Shown here: positions 44,933 through 56,710 of the stretch, one piece after another
How positions within the stretch are numbered: position 1 is the stretch's first letter
Layout: each line of letters begins with the position of its first letter
NCBI GenBank assembly: GCA_002270565.1
Contig: NQMI01000075.1
Location: 124,001-188,000, forward strand
Reading direction: 5' to 3'
DNA from: Stenocarpella maydis
Taxonomy: Eukaryota; Ascomycota; Sordariomycetes; Diaporthales; Diaporthaceae
Length of the DNA: 64,000 nt
Notes under the pieces: generated by a model
The model's input: the letters and a program-made list of their open reading frames with translations, nothing else
What the model was told of the DNA's origin: nothing
Database searches by the model: none
Position numbers and translations under genes: made by a program

Positions 44933-46203
44933 GGCCAAATAGGTCTTACGAAGGCGTGTGTGTAGTTCAATAATCACGATTGATGAGAGTTGGACTGATA
45001 TTCACCAACGGTGTCTGGCGGTGAGGAGGGGTAGGGAGGAATACTCCAGGCCAAGAAGCTCAAGCAGACCAGACCGCACATATATATATACAACCAACTG
45101 CTTGGTGATCACGACCTGTGCAAGCACCTGAGGTCTGCAGGGGTTCCCAAGTGCTCCCCAAGTGGAGCTAGCGAAGGTTGCAGTAGAACGTGGCCCACTC
45201 AGCGAGAAAAACAACCCGCCCGTAACACCTTATATTTAAGCTTGAAATACTCAACAACAAACAAAATGACAATGCAGCTACTAAATATTATACCAAGGTA
45301 TCCAGAATTGGATGCTGTCTCGAGAGGTGTTAGAATCAAAAATAGAACTGAGAGGGCTGTGATGAGTAGATTAATAATGCAAGCATTGTAAGGTTCTGAT
45401 CCCGGTACCTCTGCGGACGAGGGTGTATGTATTTTCCTCACGATCTTGACGGACTGGCTTGGCATACCATGTCGCCCCCCGTCCCCGGGTCCCGTCCAAC
45501 CAGTAGCACAGCAGGATCCGTGTGTGTCGTATCACCCACCGCCCGCGTCCTTCGCCCAGGAAATGTGAGTTATGGACCTTCCTTTCCTAGCCAGTGCCCA
45601 AGTCGTGTCGTATGAGGTCACCGCACCATGGGAGGGACTTCCGTTTCGAGAAGACTTGTGTAGTTCACTGCGTAATGCAGGGAGCGGTGGACGAACGCGG
45701 CACGGCACTTTCTACTTGCCGATCGATGGGGAGAATGTGATCAGCCTAGTTGCATGCGCAATTGATCGTACAAGGCAGGGACTGAATAGGCCTCAGTTAT
45801 CGTCAGATCCAGCCTCGTGCCCTCTGGCTTGGCGTCCTGTATTGCCTCGTCCCTGCCCGGGCCTCCCGCGGGCGCGTCTGACGTGGTGAGGATCGGTGTT
45901 CCGCAACCAAACCGGCCATTCTGAATGGAGCTGTCTTTAGCGAGTCGAGTCGAACGAATCGAGGCGAACGACTCGAGACGAACGGCAATCCGTGCACCGT
46001 TGCCTCGGCCGGTGGACCACGAGGGCCGCTCCAACCTCTTCCGGGTGTCCACTTGGAAAAGTCATTCGTACAACATTCTTGGGTATATGCTGAACATTTT
46101 CGCTCGAAGATGAGCCTCCCAAGGACAATGTGGGTTATGTACATTGGTATACATTGACGCCCTCAACATCTCCGTTTTATGTGTCCTTGCTTCAATATTT
46201 GTA
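44933..46203. other. intergenic region, no gene recognised
   Basis: Upstream region of the Opy2-domain gene (-) and 3' flank of RIB1 (-). An AT-rich 88-codon frame at 45199-45465 contains hydrophobic segments but no recognised family and no splice support. It could be a decayed fragment and is not called. Confidence 0.45.
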
Positions 46204-47510
46204 TCACTGTAGTCCCGAGTCCATGTCGAGCATGTGGCCCATCTTCTCAATCTTGTACTCAAAGTCAGCCTGGGATTCCGCGGGTTGAGGGGAGCGTCAC
46301 ATACCTTGGTCTTTAGGTACCCCTCCACCTCCTTGCTCCTGAAGCCGCCCCGTCCCCTCCAGCTCAGGGGTACCATCTCGACCCGCTCCCTGACCACGAT
46401 CTCCCTGTTGGGCCCCTCCACCGCGCGGATCTTATCCGGGTTGTTGGTCAGCAGCTTGATGTCCTTCTGGCCCAGGTCCGCCAGCATGGCCGTGGCCAGC
46501 CCGTAGCTCCGCGCGTCGGCGGGATGCCTCAGCAGCAGGTTCGCCTCGACCGTGTCGGAGCCGAGGTCCTGCAGGTTGTAGGCCTTGAGCTTCTCCCCGA
46601 GCCCGATGCCCCGCCCCTCCTGCCGCAGGTATATGATGATGCCGCCGGCCTTGTTGGACGGCAGCGACATGAGCCTGGCGGCCTCGTCGAGCTGCTCGCC
46701 GCAGTCGCACCGCGCCGACCAGGCCGTCTCGCCCGTGTAGCACTCGCTGTGTATGCGCACGAGCGGGATGTCGCTGTTGTCCCGCGGTGTCGGGGCCTCG
46801 CTCCCCTCGGCCTGGCCGTGCGGCATGCCGCTGCTGGTGCGGCCGGGGTACAGCCTCCCCACGTAGGCGCCGCGCACCATGCGGTCGTTCTCGGTCTCCC
46901 CCGGACGGGGCGCGTCTAAGCTCTTGCTCCGTATGTTCTCCCCGAAGACAATGGCAAGGTGCTCCTTGTTGTCGATGTCGTTCGAGTACAGGTGCAAGAA
47001 CATCTCGGTGCCTGTGACGGTGGGTATGCGTGCCCGGACAATGCACTCGACCTGAGGCAAGCGCTCGACCAGGCGTGGGCGCTTGGTGCCGCAGCCGGAT
47101 GCGGCGTCGGGTAGGGTGGAGTCGACGGGTACGGCGCGGGCTGGGCGCAGGGTTGAGGGCGGTGGTGCGATGGATGCGCCCGTGACGGAGGAGACTGATG
47201 TGAGCGGCGTGGCCGTGCCGGGTGTCGAGGGAGGGGTGAAGGACGGGCTGACGAGAGATGGCGGTGGCTCGGCTATGAGGGCCTCGTCTTGGTCCGGGTT
47301 GGACGCCGGGGGCTGCTGTGTCTGAGGGGCTGATGGCGCCTGCCCATCGAGTGCCGCGTCAGGTACGTCGGCGGCGTCGACATCGCTGTCGCCGTCACGA
47401 GGAGTCGTCCGCGGGGAGTAGAAGGAGGGCAGCCTTGCCGTCGTTGCCTCGGCTTGGTCCTGCCATTGGGCCTCCTCACCAGGCCGCTCGGGCGCGCCAA
47501 TGCCAGGCAT
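46204..47510 (-). CDS. RIB1: GTP cyclohydrolase II (riboflavin biosynthesis)
   Basis: Two exons on the minus strand: 46305-47510 and a 48-nt last exon 46204-46251. Intron 46252-46304 (GTATGT...TACAAG) joins GYLKTK to IEKMGH, giving 417 residues from the ATG at 47510. A TTG-started extension upstream runs into an AG that looks like an acceptor, so a further 5' exon cannot be excluded. The first 150 residues are Pro/Ala-rich and disordered, as in fungal homologues. The catalytic part shows the zinc site [18 protein letters not shown], the substrate motif RQEGRGIGL, the [15 protein letters not shown] segment and a NNPDK motif. The enzyme opens GTP to 2,5-diamino-6-ribosylamino-pyrimidinone phosphate, the committed step to riboflavin, in the cytosol. 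Confidence 0.95.
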
Positions 47511-49748
47511 ATTCTGCAATATCTAGAACAGCGCGGTAGCCCTGTGGAAGCTCCTCTTGGGCTGCAGGTCGGGTTCGTTCGGTGCCCGGTGTGTTCAAGG
47601 ATGCACTGTTGGACTTGGGCCGATCGGATTGTGCGGTTCGTCGGGGCGAGCAGGCACCGGCTGAGGGGTTGTCGCAGCGGCGGGCGACTTGCGATGTTCC
47701 TTCGGACCTGTCGGGACACGGGACGGCAGGGCTCGGCTCGGAAACTGCTGCGAAGAATTGGGCTCTTGTCTGGGGAGCCGTGAGAGGCAGCTTGAGAGGC
47801 TAAAGTCCAGAGGCCAGAAAACGCCAGAGTCAGATGGCGGGCTGGAGACTTGTCCCTAAGCATTATTCCAGCATTAGTCAGGGTCTTGGATGATGACGAA
47901 CGGCCTCAAAATTACCCACCGTCTATAATAAAGTGCATTACCCGCCTTGACTCCGCCCCGACGCCGCGGTCGGTCCAGATGACAGGGCCCATTCGCCGAG
48001 GTTCTGGGGTCCTCCAACCCCGCCGAGTCTCGCTGTGCCCTCGGCAGTCGGGGTTCAAGGACGGGCCGCCCTAGTAAACCTGAGCCACCTTCATTCACAC
48101 TTCAATGTTACTTTGACGATAACCCTCTGCTTCGGCACTCTGCAAGATGGCGGTCTTGTCACTCCAACATGCCAGACTGTCAATTGACACCCTATTCTCT
48201 GGCATGCAATATACGTGTAGGGAAAGAATTCTTCTCACATGAGGAGACGTGGCGTCAGACAATGAGAGCGCAACAAGTCAATCTGAACCGGACTTGGTAT
48301 CTCAGTCAGAGGTTCAAAGCACGTGCGGAGCAGGCCATTCTGTTTTTGCACATGGTCAAATCATCAAAGCAGACAGGGCCCGGATGCAGGCACGGACATC
48401 TGAAATGCGGTGCCGAGTGTGTCTCGATCATACGCCGGACTGGGCCGTGCCGGACGGACCAGGAGCCGTCAACAGGTTGATTTCTCGCCAGATGCGACAT
48501 ACTCGTACTACGGCGGTAGCATTTGCGAGAGTCCGTTCCTCGATCATTCTCTGAGCGCAAGGCGCGACCCATTCATTCTCTGGGGCGGAGACTCAATCCT
48601 ATGGCCGTGACTGAACAAGCACCGGGACATTGGACTGCAAGAATCTCGACTGCAGCCCTCGGCAGACATGGTGCAAGAGATAGGTAGAGGAAGAAGCCGA
48701 GATATGCTGATCGTTCCAAGGCTGGATGGATGGGGGTTCATGTACTTCAAAATGCTTATTTGCACTATCAGGGCTATGGCTTCGAGTCCTCCACGTGCAC
48801 AATCCCGGCTCAGTACACGAAAACGTGCACTCTAATGGCCTTTAATTACCTCAATGCTTCGGGTAACCTTGTCTTGTACTATACCTCGGTATATGAGGCT
48901 GCTGATTCTGGTACGGACACCTGCAGGAACTAGAAACTTAGCATCAGGCGTTTTTTTTTTTTTTCTTTCTCCCTCTCACAATGTGACTTCTGTCTCAGGA
49001 AGTCTCCCGACAGCCGACGCAGACGCAGACTGTTGCAGCTTGGACCTTGTGCAGAAGGAGCAGGAAAGGTCTAGATGGAGAAGTGGTGGGATTGATCCCC
49101 ACCCCCAGACTGCCAGGGCGCGAGGCTGGGCCCACAAGTGGAGGAGGAGGTGCTCTGTCCAAGCTTTTTAACAGTTCTTAGTTTATTACATGTACCTGCA
49201 CTACATTGCACTAGATCTAGTCAGCAGGGCCTGCATGCCGGAGCATGGCCAAGTGGTAAGACATGCCAGGTAAGAACGGTAGAGGCTTCTTCCAACTATT
49301 CCTCGCGTTCGCTGCGAGGCAGGGAGACGGGCTGGGGGAGGCCCAGGTGCGCTGGGGGGGCCGTTCTTGCAGGGATAAACAAGTTGGAATCCAGCCCCAA
49401 CGGCGCTTTGATTTGCTGATTAGAGAGTTCGAGACAAAATGACGCCGACTGGAATTGAGGGACATTCTAGTGGAGGGCAGGCCAGGGCAAGGGCAGGCCA
49501 GGGCAAGGGCAGGCCAGGGCAAGGGCAGAGCAGGCCTATTTTTTTCACTTCTGGCGCTTGGGGACAGACATCCTCCTCAGCCACTGCCCGTTGCCCTCTG
49601 TCAGCGTTCCGCAAGTAGAGTGACGCCCAAAATAACACACAAGGTTGTCGTCCGTAACTTGGCTGTCCAACCTCGCAAGCCTGAATCTCCCTCCCAACTC
49701 CCTTCCTTCTCCTCTCTCTGGCTTCCTCGCATCCGACTCCACCAAGAA

Positions 49749-49788
<40 letters not shown>

Positions 49789-50075
49789 AACAACGTTTGT
49801 CACCGACCCACAAGCCTGGTTGTCGCCTCTGCTGTCGTATCCATCGATATTCATCCCAATCGGCCGTTCCATGTGCACCACTTATCACCAGCCCCTACCA
49901 TTCTGACGAGGCGTCGGCTGTCTAGCACCCGTGACTCAAAACCCAGCGCAACCGCCCTCGTATTCGCCCCAGCGCCGCCGCGCCCAAGCAGCTGCCCCCA
50001 AAACGTCCTCTCCACCACCCGACTCATCGTTCTCACCATCGCCACTCGTTTTCCCCTTCGTCAAACCCGCCCATA
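47511..50075. other. 2.6 kb intergenic region between divergent genes
   Basis: Between RIB1 (-) and the Dfg5/Dcw1 gene (+). It contains three direct copies of GGCCAGGGCAAGGGCA (about 49485-49530), a T14 run near 48954 and a (GTC)n run at about 49748-49788. A stem CCTCGC-GTTCGCT-GCGAGG near 49301-49319 looks like a T-arm but has no matching acceptor stem. No gene is supported. Confidence 0.5.
49748..49788 (+). repeat. (GTC)n microsatellite
   Basis: About thirteen uninterrupted GTC triplets, about 290 bp upstream of the Dfg5/Dcw1 start codon. The Asp- or Ser-homopolymer frames that overlap it are artefacts of the repeat. Length is likely to vary between strains. Confidence 0.85.
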
Positions 50076-51711
50076 ATGTCGTCGATTGCGTTGCGCGCCG
50101 CTCTGGCGCTCCCTGCGCTCGCTAACGTCGCCAATGCCGCTTATTCCATTGCAACCACTGGTACGTGGTCCTCCCGCCCCGGCGCCCGCCTTGGCTTCAT
50201 TGGCGCCCAGCTTCTTGGTACGCCTTGGTATCGTGGCATCCTTCTGACAGCTCACCCATAGACGACATCAAGCGGACCGCTGCATCACTTGCTTATGACA
50301 CCATGAGCTACTACAAGGGGAACCTTTCTGGTCAGACGCCTGGTATCCTCCCCGGGCCCCCTCCTGCTGGTGACTACTACTGGTGGGAGGCGGGTGCCCT
50401 GTGGGGCGCAATGATCGATTACTGGCACTTCACCGGCGACGCAACCTACAACGACGTCGTGACCCAGGCCCTGCTCTTCCAGGTCGGCCCAAATCGCGAC
50501 TACATGCCGCCAAATGTCACCGCATCGCTCGGCAACGACGATCAGGTGAGTTCTCCCCCTTGCTGCCCACCCCAGATCCGGACTACTGACATCTTGGACA
50601 GGGCTTCTGGGGAATGTCCGCCATGTCCGCCGCCGAAAGCAAGTTTCCCAACCCGCCCGAGGACGAACCTCAGTGGCTAGCCCTCGCCCAGGCCGTCTTC
50701 AACACCCAAGCAGACCCTATAAGACACGATAATACCTGCAACGGTGGTCTGCGCTGGCAGATCCCCCTGTCCAACAACGGATATGATTATAAGAACAGTG
50801 CGTCACCTTTTCGCGGCGGGTCCGCCTGTAACTGGTACTAATATCCCCCAGGCATTGCGAACGGCTGCTTCTTCAACCTTGGTGCGCGGCTGGCTCGTTA
50901 CACCAACAACCAGACCTACGCCGACTGGGCCGAGAAGACCTGGGACTGGGTCCGAGGTGTCGGCTTCATGGATGACCAGTACAACATCTACGATGGTGCT
51001 CATGTCGGTACGAATTGTACCGACATAAACAGAGCTCAGTTCTCCTACAACAACGGCGTCTTCCTGCTCGGCGCTGCTCACATGTACAATTATGTGCGTA
51101 TAACCTTGCCTCACGACACTTGCCGACACGCCACTGACCACGTACAGACCAACGGGGATGAGACCTGGAAGTCCCGCGTGCAGGGACTCCTGGACGCCAC
51201 CATCAGGGTCTTCTTCCCCAACAACATAGCTTTTGAGGTGGCGTGCGAGGAGCACATGACTTGCACCACCGACATGTTGAGCTTCAAGGGCTACGTCCAC
51301 CGGTGGATGGCCACCATGACCCAGATTGCACCCTTCACGCGCGACCAGGTCATGAGTGTCTTACAGGTGTCGACAGAGGCAGCCATAAAGCAGTGCACAG
51401 GTGGCCAATCCGGCACCCAGTGTGGATTCCAATGGTCGAGTGGCGTGTTCGACGGCAGCGTGGGCGCTGGCCAGTCCATGGACGTCTTGGGCGCTGTCTC
51501 ATCACTCCTGGCTGGGTCAGTCGAGGCTCCCGTTACCAACTCGACGGGTGGCACAAGTGTCGGTAACAACAACGCTGGTTCCTCATCTGACAGCTTTATG
51601 GGTGACTCGAGTCCGCCGACCACCGGCGACAAGGCCGGCGCATCTATCCTCACAATCCTCGTCCTGGCTGCCGCCGGGGGCACATTCGGATGGATGTCTA
51701 CAGGCATATGA
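50076..51711 (+). CDS. Dfg5/Dcw1-type GH76 GPI-anchored cell-wall transglycosidase
   Basis: Five exons: 50076-50160, 50262-50545, 50602-50797, 50852-51093 and 51148-51711. The four introns are 54-101 nt and all joins keep frame, giving 456 residues. A signal peptide ([19 protein letters not shown]) leads to the GH76 domain: [20 protein letters not shown], the [17 protein letters not shown] box, [11 protein letters not shown], the acidic pair in [12 protein letters not shown] (candidate catalytic residues) and [19 protein letters not shown]. The C-terminus is a Ser/Gly/Asn linker plus a hydrophobic GPI signal. Dfg5 and Dcw1 attach GPI proteins to wall glucan by processing the GPI mannan core, and are needed for wall integrity and hyphal growth. 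Confidence 0.95.
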
Positions 51712-53215
51712 TCACTCCCGACCTGCTCAACCGCGCAGTTCTGGATTCTTTTCTTGGTCTACCCTCTTGGTGGCTGCCTGGGATTGATAATGGTTTGATG
51801 AGGCAACGTTTTCAAGGATTGTGCCCCGACAGGCAGGTGCCCTGGGCACATGAGCCGTGTAATGAGCGGCTGGATATCGGCGTCACGGAGGGGTTGGAGA
51901 ATTGCTATTGGGAAAGATGTCCATAGGGGACGGCGTTGATATTATTTATGCTTTTCGACCTGTCCATAGGATGAGTTTCTGCTAGAGTGGCATATAATTG
52001 GCCTGTGCCCGCCGGGGAAGATGCTGCGGGATGGGCTAGAACATGTAGTAAAGCGTATTATTTGTTGCCCTGCCTCTCCGAGGAGACTCCCTGCTGGTGC
52101 CACGAACAGTGGCCCCAAAACCACCACGCACTATGAGGTCACCAGAGATCAAACATCAGATGAGCGGCTTGTGTCAGCTGCTGACGACGACGCTCGCATG
52201 GGCTGTCAGCTAGGTCTGTTTCACCGACGGAGGAACCTGTGTGTGACAGGGCATGTCGATTGTCTGGCAGAGTAGGGACCAGAGGCCCGTTAGACGTTGA
52301 AATAAGCTACTACGTATGGATTCCAGGTCGGGGCCCTGACCTGCAAAAGGTGGGTACGCATCGGGGGAGGAATTCAATGATCTGCTCTCGCGGTCGTAAG
52401 CGCGGTGGAGTTTCGGGGTGAGGGTGGGTCCTCGTCGATGTAAGGCAGCCTCGCAGCCTCGCCTTGTCTCTTGTTATGCTCTGCACTTCCGTGAGGGTTT
52501 ACGTGCGCTTTTTGTATGCCATTTATGAAGCCAGCTAGATCTTGTGTGAATGCATAGTTTGCACTTCAGAGGTAGACTCGCCTGAGTGCACATGTGTGTC
52601 GGCACCCGGGTTGGTCTATTGAATAGCCACCGTCATCCGAGATCAGCAGCAGGCTTGGCCCTGGCTCTGACTCGGCGCCATGTGGTGAGATTAAGAAATT
52701 GGATAGTCTGAAGAGAAATTGCACCGGGAACACATAGCCCTGTGTGGCACCATCCTCAGCCTTTTTGGTAAGTTTCGGAAAGTTGTGTGCTGCTAGTGTA
52801 CTGTGGTTTTCTCGGTGCGGGTTGGTATCCCCCCTTATTTACCCCTGAACCCCACGTGTTCTCGCCCGCGCTCTCTCTGCGGGAAGGTCCGTCGCAAGAG
52901 GAGCAGACGGCACCTCACAAAGATTATCCTCTCAAACACGTACGGATCTTTTCGACTTCTGCCAGTTAGCATTGCATTGAACCCCTTTGCATACTGCTGT
53001 TATCGACCCGACTGAGAGCTGGCCGGAGTTGTTTGACCAAGGGTCCGGAGTCCTCTCGCACAAGACGTCTCAGGACACGTTTGTTTCAACCTCGCCCACG
53101 TCTCACAGGGGCAATAACTGTATTCCTTCATCCTCAACCATTCTCACCAGCCTCGTTCCTTCTCTTGCTCCAGAGTTCTCGACCTCATCTATACACACCA
53201 AATAAAGCACTCAAG
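51712..53215. other. 1.5 kb intergenic region, no gene recognised
   Basis: 3' flank of the Dfg5/Dcw1 gene and promoter/leader of the MYND gene. The last 300 bases are pyrimidine- and CTCA-rich, as in fungal 5' leaders. Nothing else is supported. Confidence 0.5.
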
Positions 53216-53867
53216 ATGGCAGGCCCATTGCCGGACTTCACCGACCTAGCCCTCTTCCCCACCTTCTTAACAATCCCAGAGCAGGACCCGGAGGCGGCGC
53301 CGTCGGTGGCAGCCCTCCCGCCGGGCAAGAACCCATGGTACCTCGTCGCCCAGATAAAGGACAACATGACCATCAACAAACCAACCCTCGTCCTGACTGA
53401 CCGGGCCGCCAACCCCTTCGCCCTCGTCTGGGAGGGGCTCGGCCGTGATGACCTCGATCTGAAGGGATTGGGCTTCAAGAAGGGCAACACCGCCGTCATC
53501 CCCAACGCCCTGCGGACCAAGCCCGCCGACGAGGGGAAGCGGGGCTTCGTGAGGGTAGAGAAGAGCGACGCGGGGGCCGTGAGGGCCATCCCCGGCCCCC
53601 TGGAGAGGGTGCTCGCGCTGGGCGGGAAGGCGAAGGGGTTGAGGTGTGAGACGTGCGGTGGTACAGGGCAGGATGGCCTGAAGAGCTGTACCGGTTGTGA
53701 GAGGGTTGGGTATTGCAGCAAGGTGAGGTGGCGTTTTTGCCTCCCAGCCGCCAGAGATATTGATCGCTAACGTTGCTGCACAGGAATGTCAACTGAAAGG
53801 GTGGAGCGAAGGAGGCCACAAGGGCGATTGCAGGATCCTCAAAGCTCTAAGTGGAATCTTCAAATAA
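53216..53867 (+). CDS. MYND-type zinc-finger protein
   Basis: Two exons, 53216-53722 and 53784-53867. Intron 53723-53783 (GTGAGG...GCACAG) splits the finger itself between YCSK and ECQLKGW, giving 196 residues. The N-terminal 140 residues are a compact conserved-looking region (FTDLALFPTFLTIPEQDPEA, PALVWEG-type segment) without a named domain. The C-terminal MYND finger has the pattern C-x2-C (CETC), C-x2-C (CTGC), YCSKEC, then H and C in GGHKGDC. MYND fingers bind proline-rich peptides in protein-protein contacts. No SET domain is present. The stop codon lies 4 bp from that of the convergent oxygenase gene, so the two transcripts must overlap at their 3' ends. Confidence 0.88.
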
Positions 53868-53871
53868 GCCC

Positions 53872-54963
53872 CTAGTCATCCTCAGCGGTCTTCTCCTGTG
53901 CACCTCCCGCCTCGGCCTCCTTTCGCCTAATTAGCTCATACATGATATCAGTCCTCATTGTGTACTTCGTGCCCTCCAGCACGTCATCGCCGCAGTGTGA
54001 CAGCCGGCGATGCTGGAAGATCAAGACCCTGCCCACCTTCGGATCCACGTCGACCCTCCTCGTGTTGTCCCCCGACAGGAACGACGTCGCCCCTCCGAGC
54101 AGTCCAGCTCCCTCCCCAGCCTCGGCCACCGAGTCATTGAGGTACAGGTGGAGGGTGAAGAAAGTCTTGAAGACCCTCCCGTCAACCTCCTCGCTGAACG
54201 CGCCGTCGCAATGTGCTGCAGCCTGGTTAGCCTCGACGCCTGCCGATCCGAACGCCTCCAGCTCCTGTCCCCCCGCGGCGGACAGTGCGGGCCCGTATCC
54301 GAGCTGGATTGACTTACGCCGAAAGAACTGGCCCGCGCCGTACTTCAGGAACCGCATCCTCTGGTTCAATCGCCGGAACTCCCACCTCTGCTTCTCCACG
54401 GCCCACTTGGGGCCCCGCCGCCTAAAGGCCCCGAGCTCCTCGTTGCCGTCCAACACGTCCAGCTTCTTCCTCAGCACCTCGCCTGCCTCGCCCTGCAGGC
54501 AGCGCTGCCAGATCCGGTCGACGACTTCTTGCTGGTCCCACACGATACGGTCTGAGTTGCGGTAGTCGCTTTGGAGGACCTCGAACCCGGACCCGGCGTT
54601 CACCATGGCCGGCGTCCATGGGTTGGTGTCGCCGGTCGAGCTCATCCGGGACAAGTCGACACTCGACTCGGCGAGCTCGAGAAGGGCCTGGCACTCGGAA
54701 GGTGAGAGCACGTTCTCCAGCACGACGGCGAAAAGACCGGTGTACTCGGGCAGCGGGCTCGACGCCCAGTCGACGGGCGCTATGGTTACCGGCTTGGCGT
54801 CCGGGGGAGGAGCAGTGACGGAGAGGAAGTCTGGTGGGATGGCGACGTCGCGCGAGGCATAGTCCACCTTGACTGGTTCGCCCTCGGGTATGCCACTGGA
54901 TTTGGCATTGTCCGACCGAGGGTCGGAACTGTCGTATACCTTTGTTTTCAGAAAGTTGAGCAT
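53872..54963 (-). CDS. 2OG-Fe(II) dioxygenase, prolyl 4-hydroxylase alpha-subunit-like
   Basis: Two exons on the minus strand: 54318-54963 and 53872-54215. Intron 54216-54317 (GTAAGT...CTGCAG) is confirmed because splicing rebuilds the active site (GQFFR joined to PHCDG). Reading through it also stays open but destroys the motif. The product is 329 residues. Iron ligands are His and Asp of HCDG and the distal His of LSHCGDDV; the 2-oxoglutarate arginine is in KYTMRTDIMYEL. The substrate-binding helix region contains RMRFLKYGAGQFF. Such stand-alone fungal P4H-like enzymes hydroxylate prolines or other side chains; the substrate is not predictable. No signal peptide is seen, so it is probably cytosolic or nuclear. 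Confidence 0.9.
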   Translation of the reverse strand: MLNFLKTKVYDSSDPRSDNAKSSGIPEGEPVKVDYASRDVAIPPDFLSVTAPPPDAKPVTIAPVDWASSPLPEYTGLFAVVLENVLSPSECQALLELAESSVDLSRMSSTGDTNPWTPAMVNAGSGFEVLQSDYRNSDRIVWDQQEVVDRIWQRCLQGEAGEVLRKKLDVLDGNEELGAFRRRGPKWAVEKQRWEFRRLNQRMRFLKYGAGQFFRRKSIQLGYGPALSAAGGQELEAFGSAGVEANQAAAHCDGAFSEEVDGRVFKTFFTLHLYLNDSVAEAGEGAGLLGGATSFLSGDNTRRVDVDPKVGRVLIFQHRRLSHCGDDVLEGTKYTMRTDIMYELIRRKEAEAGGAQEKTAEDD

Positions 54964-56710
54964 TATAACTACAGAAGCAAAATGAGGACCTCTCAGTACC
55001 TAAAAATATAACGCACAAACGTCAGAATATCTGGCCCTGTCAAAACAGATCACGGAGCAGCGGGCAATTGGTCTTTAAGTACCTACCTAAATAGGTATGA
55101 TTCAGCCTTGCAGCCGAGCGCTAGTTGCCGGGGCTTGGTCTGGGCAATGTAGGATTCAATGCGGAGCTGATGCCTGGAGGCTGTGCTCGTTCGCCACGCT
55201 CTCGTGGCCTGGAATGGGGAAATGACAGATGCTGAAGAGCCAGGGTTTTCAAACACATCTTATTTGTCTGGCTTTCCAGGGAGTGCGGGACAAGTCCCAT
55301 GAGGTCAACGTTTCATCTGGAGTAGTTTCGTCGTGCCTGTTGTTAGTGGAGTCACATAACTTGGCAGCCTTGTAAGACAACAGGATAACAGCTGCTCCGC
55401 TGTCAAAGTTCCACCATGAAAAATAGCTGGAATTTGACCGTACTCTCCGGAAGAAGAGAACAAGATGCTCTGATTCGATGTGTGTTGCCAGCAGGGCAGT
55501 CGGGTTCCACAGGCGCATGCAACCCCACATCAGTAAATGTTTGCTCGCCCTCTCTTGGCCTCAAGAATACCTTGCAGCCTGTTTCCTGCTGATCAGTGTT
55601 GTTTAAAAGATGTCGTCTTGGGCTTTCCAAGCTCCATGTGTCCAGTTTGATACTGTTGTGTAATTGCCAATACGATCTCACAGAGGATGATCGACCAAAT
55701 AGATGTAAAGGGAACTCTGTACAATCCTTTTAACAGAGATTTGAGGCCATGACATCAACCAGATCTTTTCCACCTACATATAGATGACTTCCTTCCCATG
55801 GCATCTATTGCCCTGATTAGTTCACCTGAGCCTTCTGCAGTCGTCGAACAACCTATATGGGCTGTGCTCCTATTATCCGACCGCCATGGTCAAGTGGCTA
55901 CACTATGTAACTGTTTTCGTTCTTCATCCGATCCCCAGAATAGACAGCATTGTGAGAGGGTGGTCCAGAAATTTGGGACTAGCACGCCTGGTTATTAACT
56001 TAAGGCGTATCGTCTTATTGACGGACCTTTGGATACACGCCCATGTGGGTGTGCGTCAGATAAGCAAACCGCAGAATGCCCCCAAGCACTGAACATCGCG
56101 GCTGTGACAAGTCATCGACCGTGGCCTGCGGGTTTATGTTCCGCTTCAAAAACCACGTTCGCAATGTTTCAAGCCACGCTAGATTGATTCTGTTACTGGC
56201 TGCGCTACGAAACAAGGGGCCCACTTGTACTTTGACAAGTTCTCGTCAGTCTATGGAAGCAGGAGTCTCGTCAGACCGTAGCTCATCCTTGAGTGCTCTT
56301 CTTTTTATTATAAGAACCTCTAGGACTTCCCAACCTTCCTGCTCTTCTCGAAAGAACCATCACCCCAAACCATAAACAGGCGTCCCAGTAAATAGCTCGT
56401 CACAGACGTCTTTTGTTCCACACAATTCTACCTCGTGAAGATGGCATCATGCAGCGGCCATCAGCTCCATCAGCAGCACTGAGACAACAAAAACAGTGAC
56501 TCACGCTGGGGAGTCTCTCAATCAGTATAAACGCTCTATACTTTTCTTCTGCCCTCCTGCATTGCTCAGAATATAAAAAGAAAAAGAAACAAAATACCCT
56601 CCATCTATCACCCAGATCCCCCCCCCCCCTTTCTGAGTCCCAATCAACGTGCCACTTACTTATCTTGTTTTGACTACCCAGATCATCCTGTACCTCTACA
56701 GGAATCTACT
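54964..56710. other. 1.7 kb intergenic region, no gene recognised
   Basis: Promoter side of the oxygenase gene, then AT-richer sequence with only short frames. A C13-type run lies near 56620, shortly before the broken SRR1-like gene. No tRNA or repeat pair was seen. Confidence 0.5.

Noticed and set aside
45199..45465. 88-codon hydrophobic minus-strand frame
   Set aside because: It contains two possible membrane segments but starts and ends in AT-rich DNA without a family match; at most a decayed fragment.
49235..49325. tRNA-like sequence (GGAGCATGGCCAAGTGGTAA with a T-arm-like stem at 49301-49319)
   Set aside because: The D-arm and T-arm resemble a tRNA, but no 3' acceptor strand pairs with GGAGCAT and no anticodon stem closes.
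49545..49888. Poly-Asp and poly-Thr frames upstream of the Dfg5/Dcw1 gene
   Set aside because: Created by the GTC microsatellite; no flanking coding signal.
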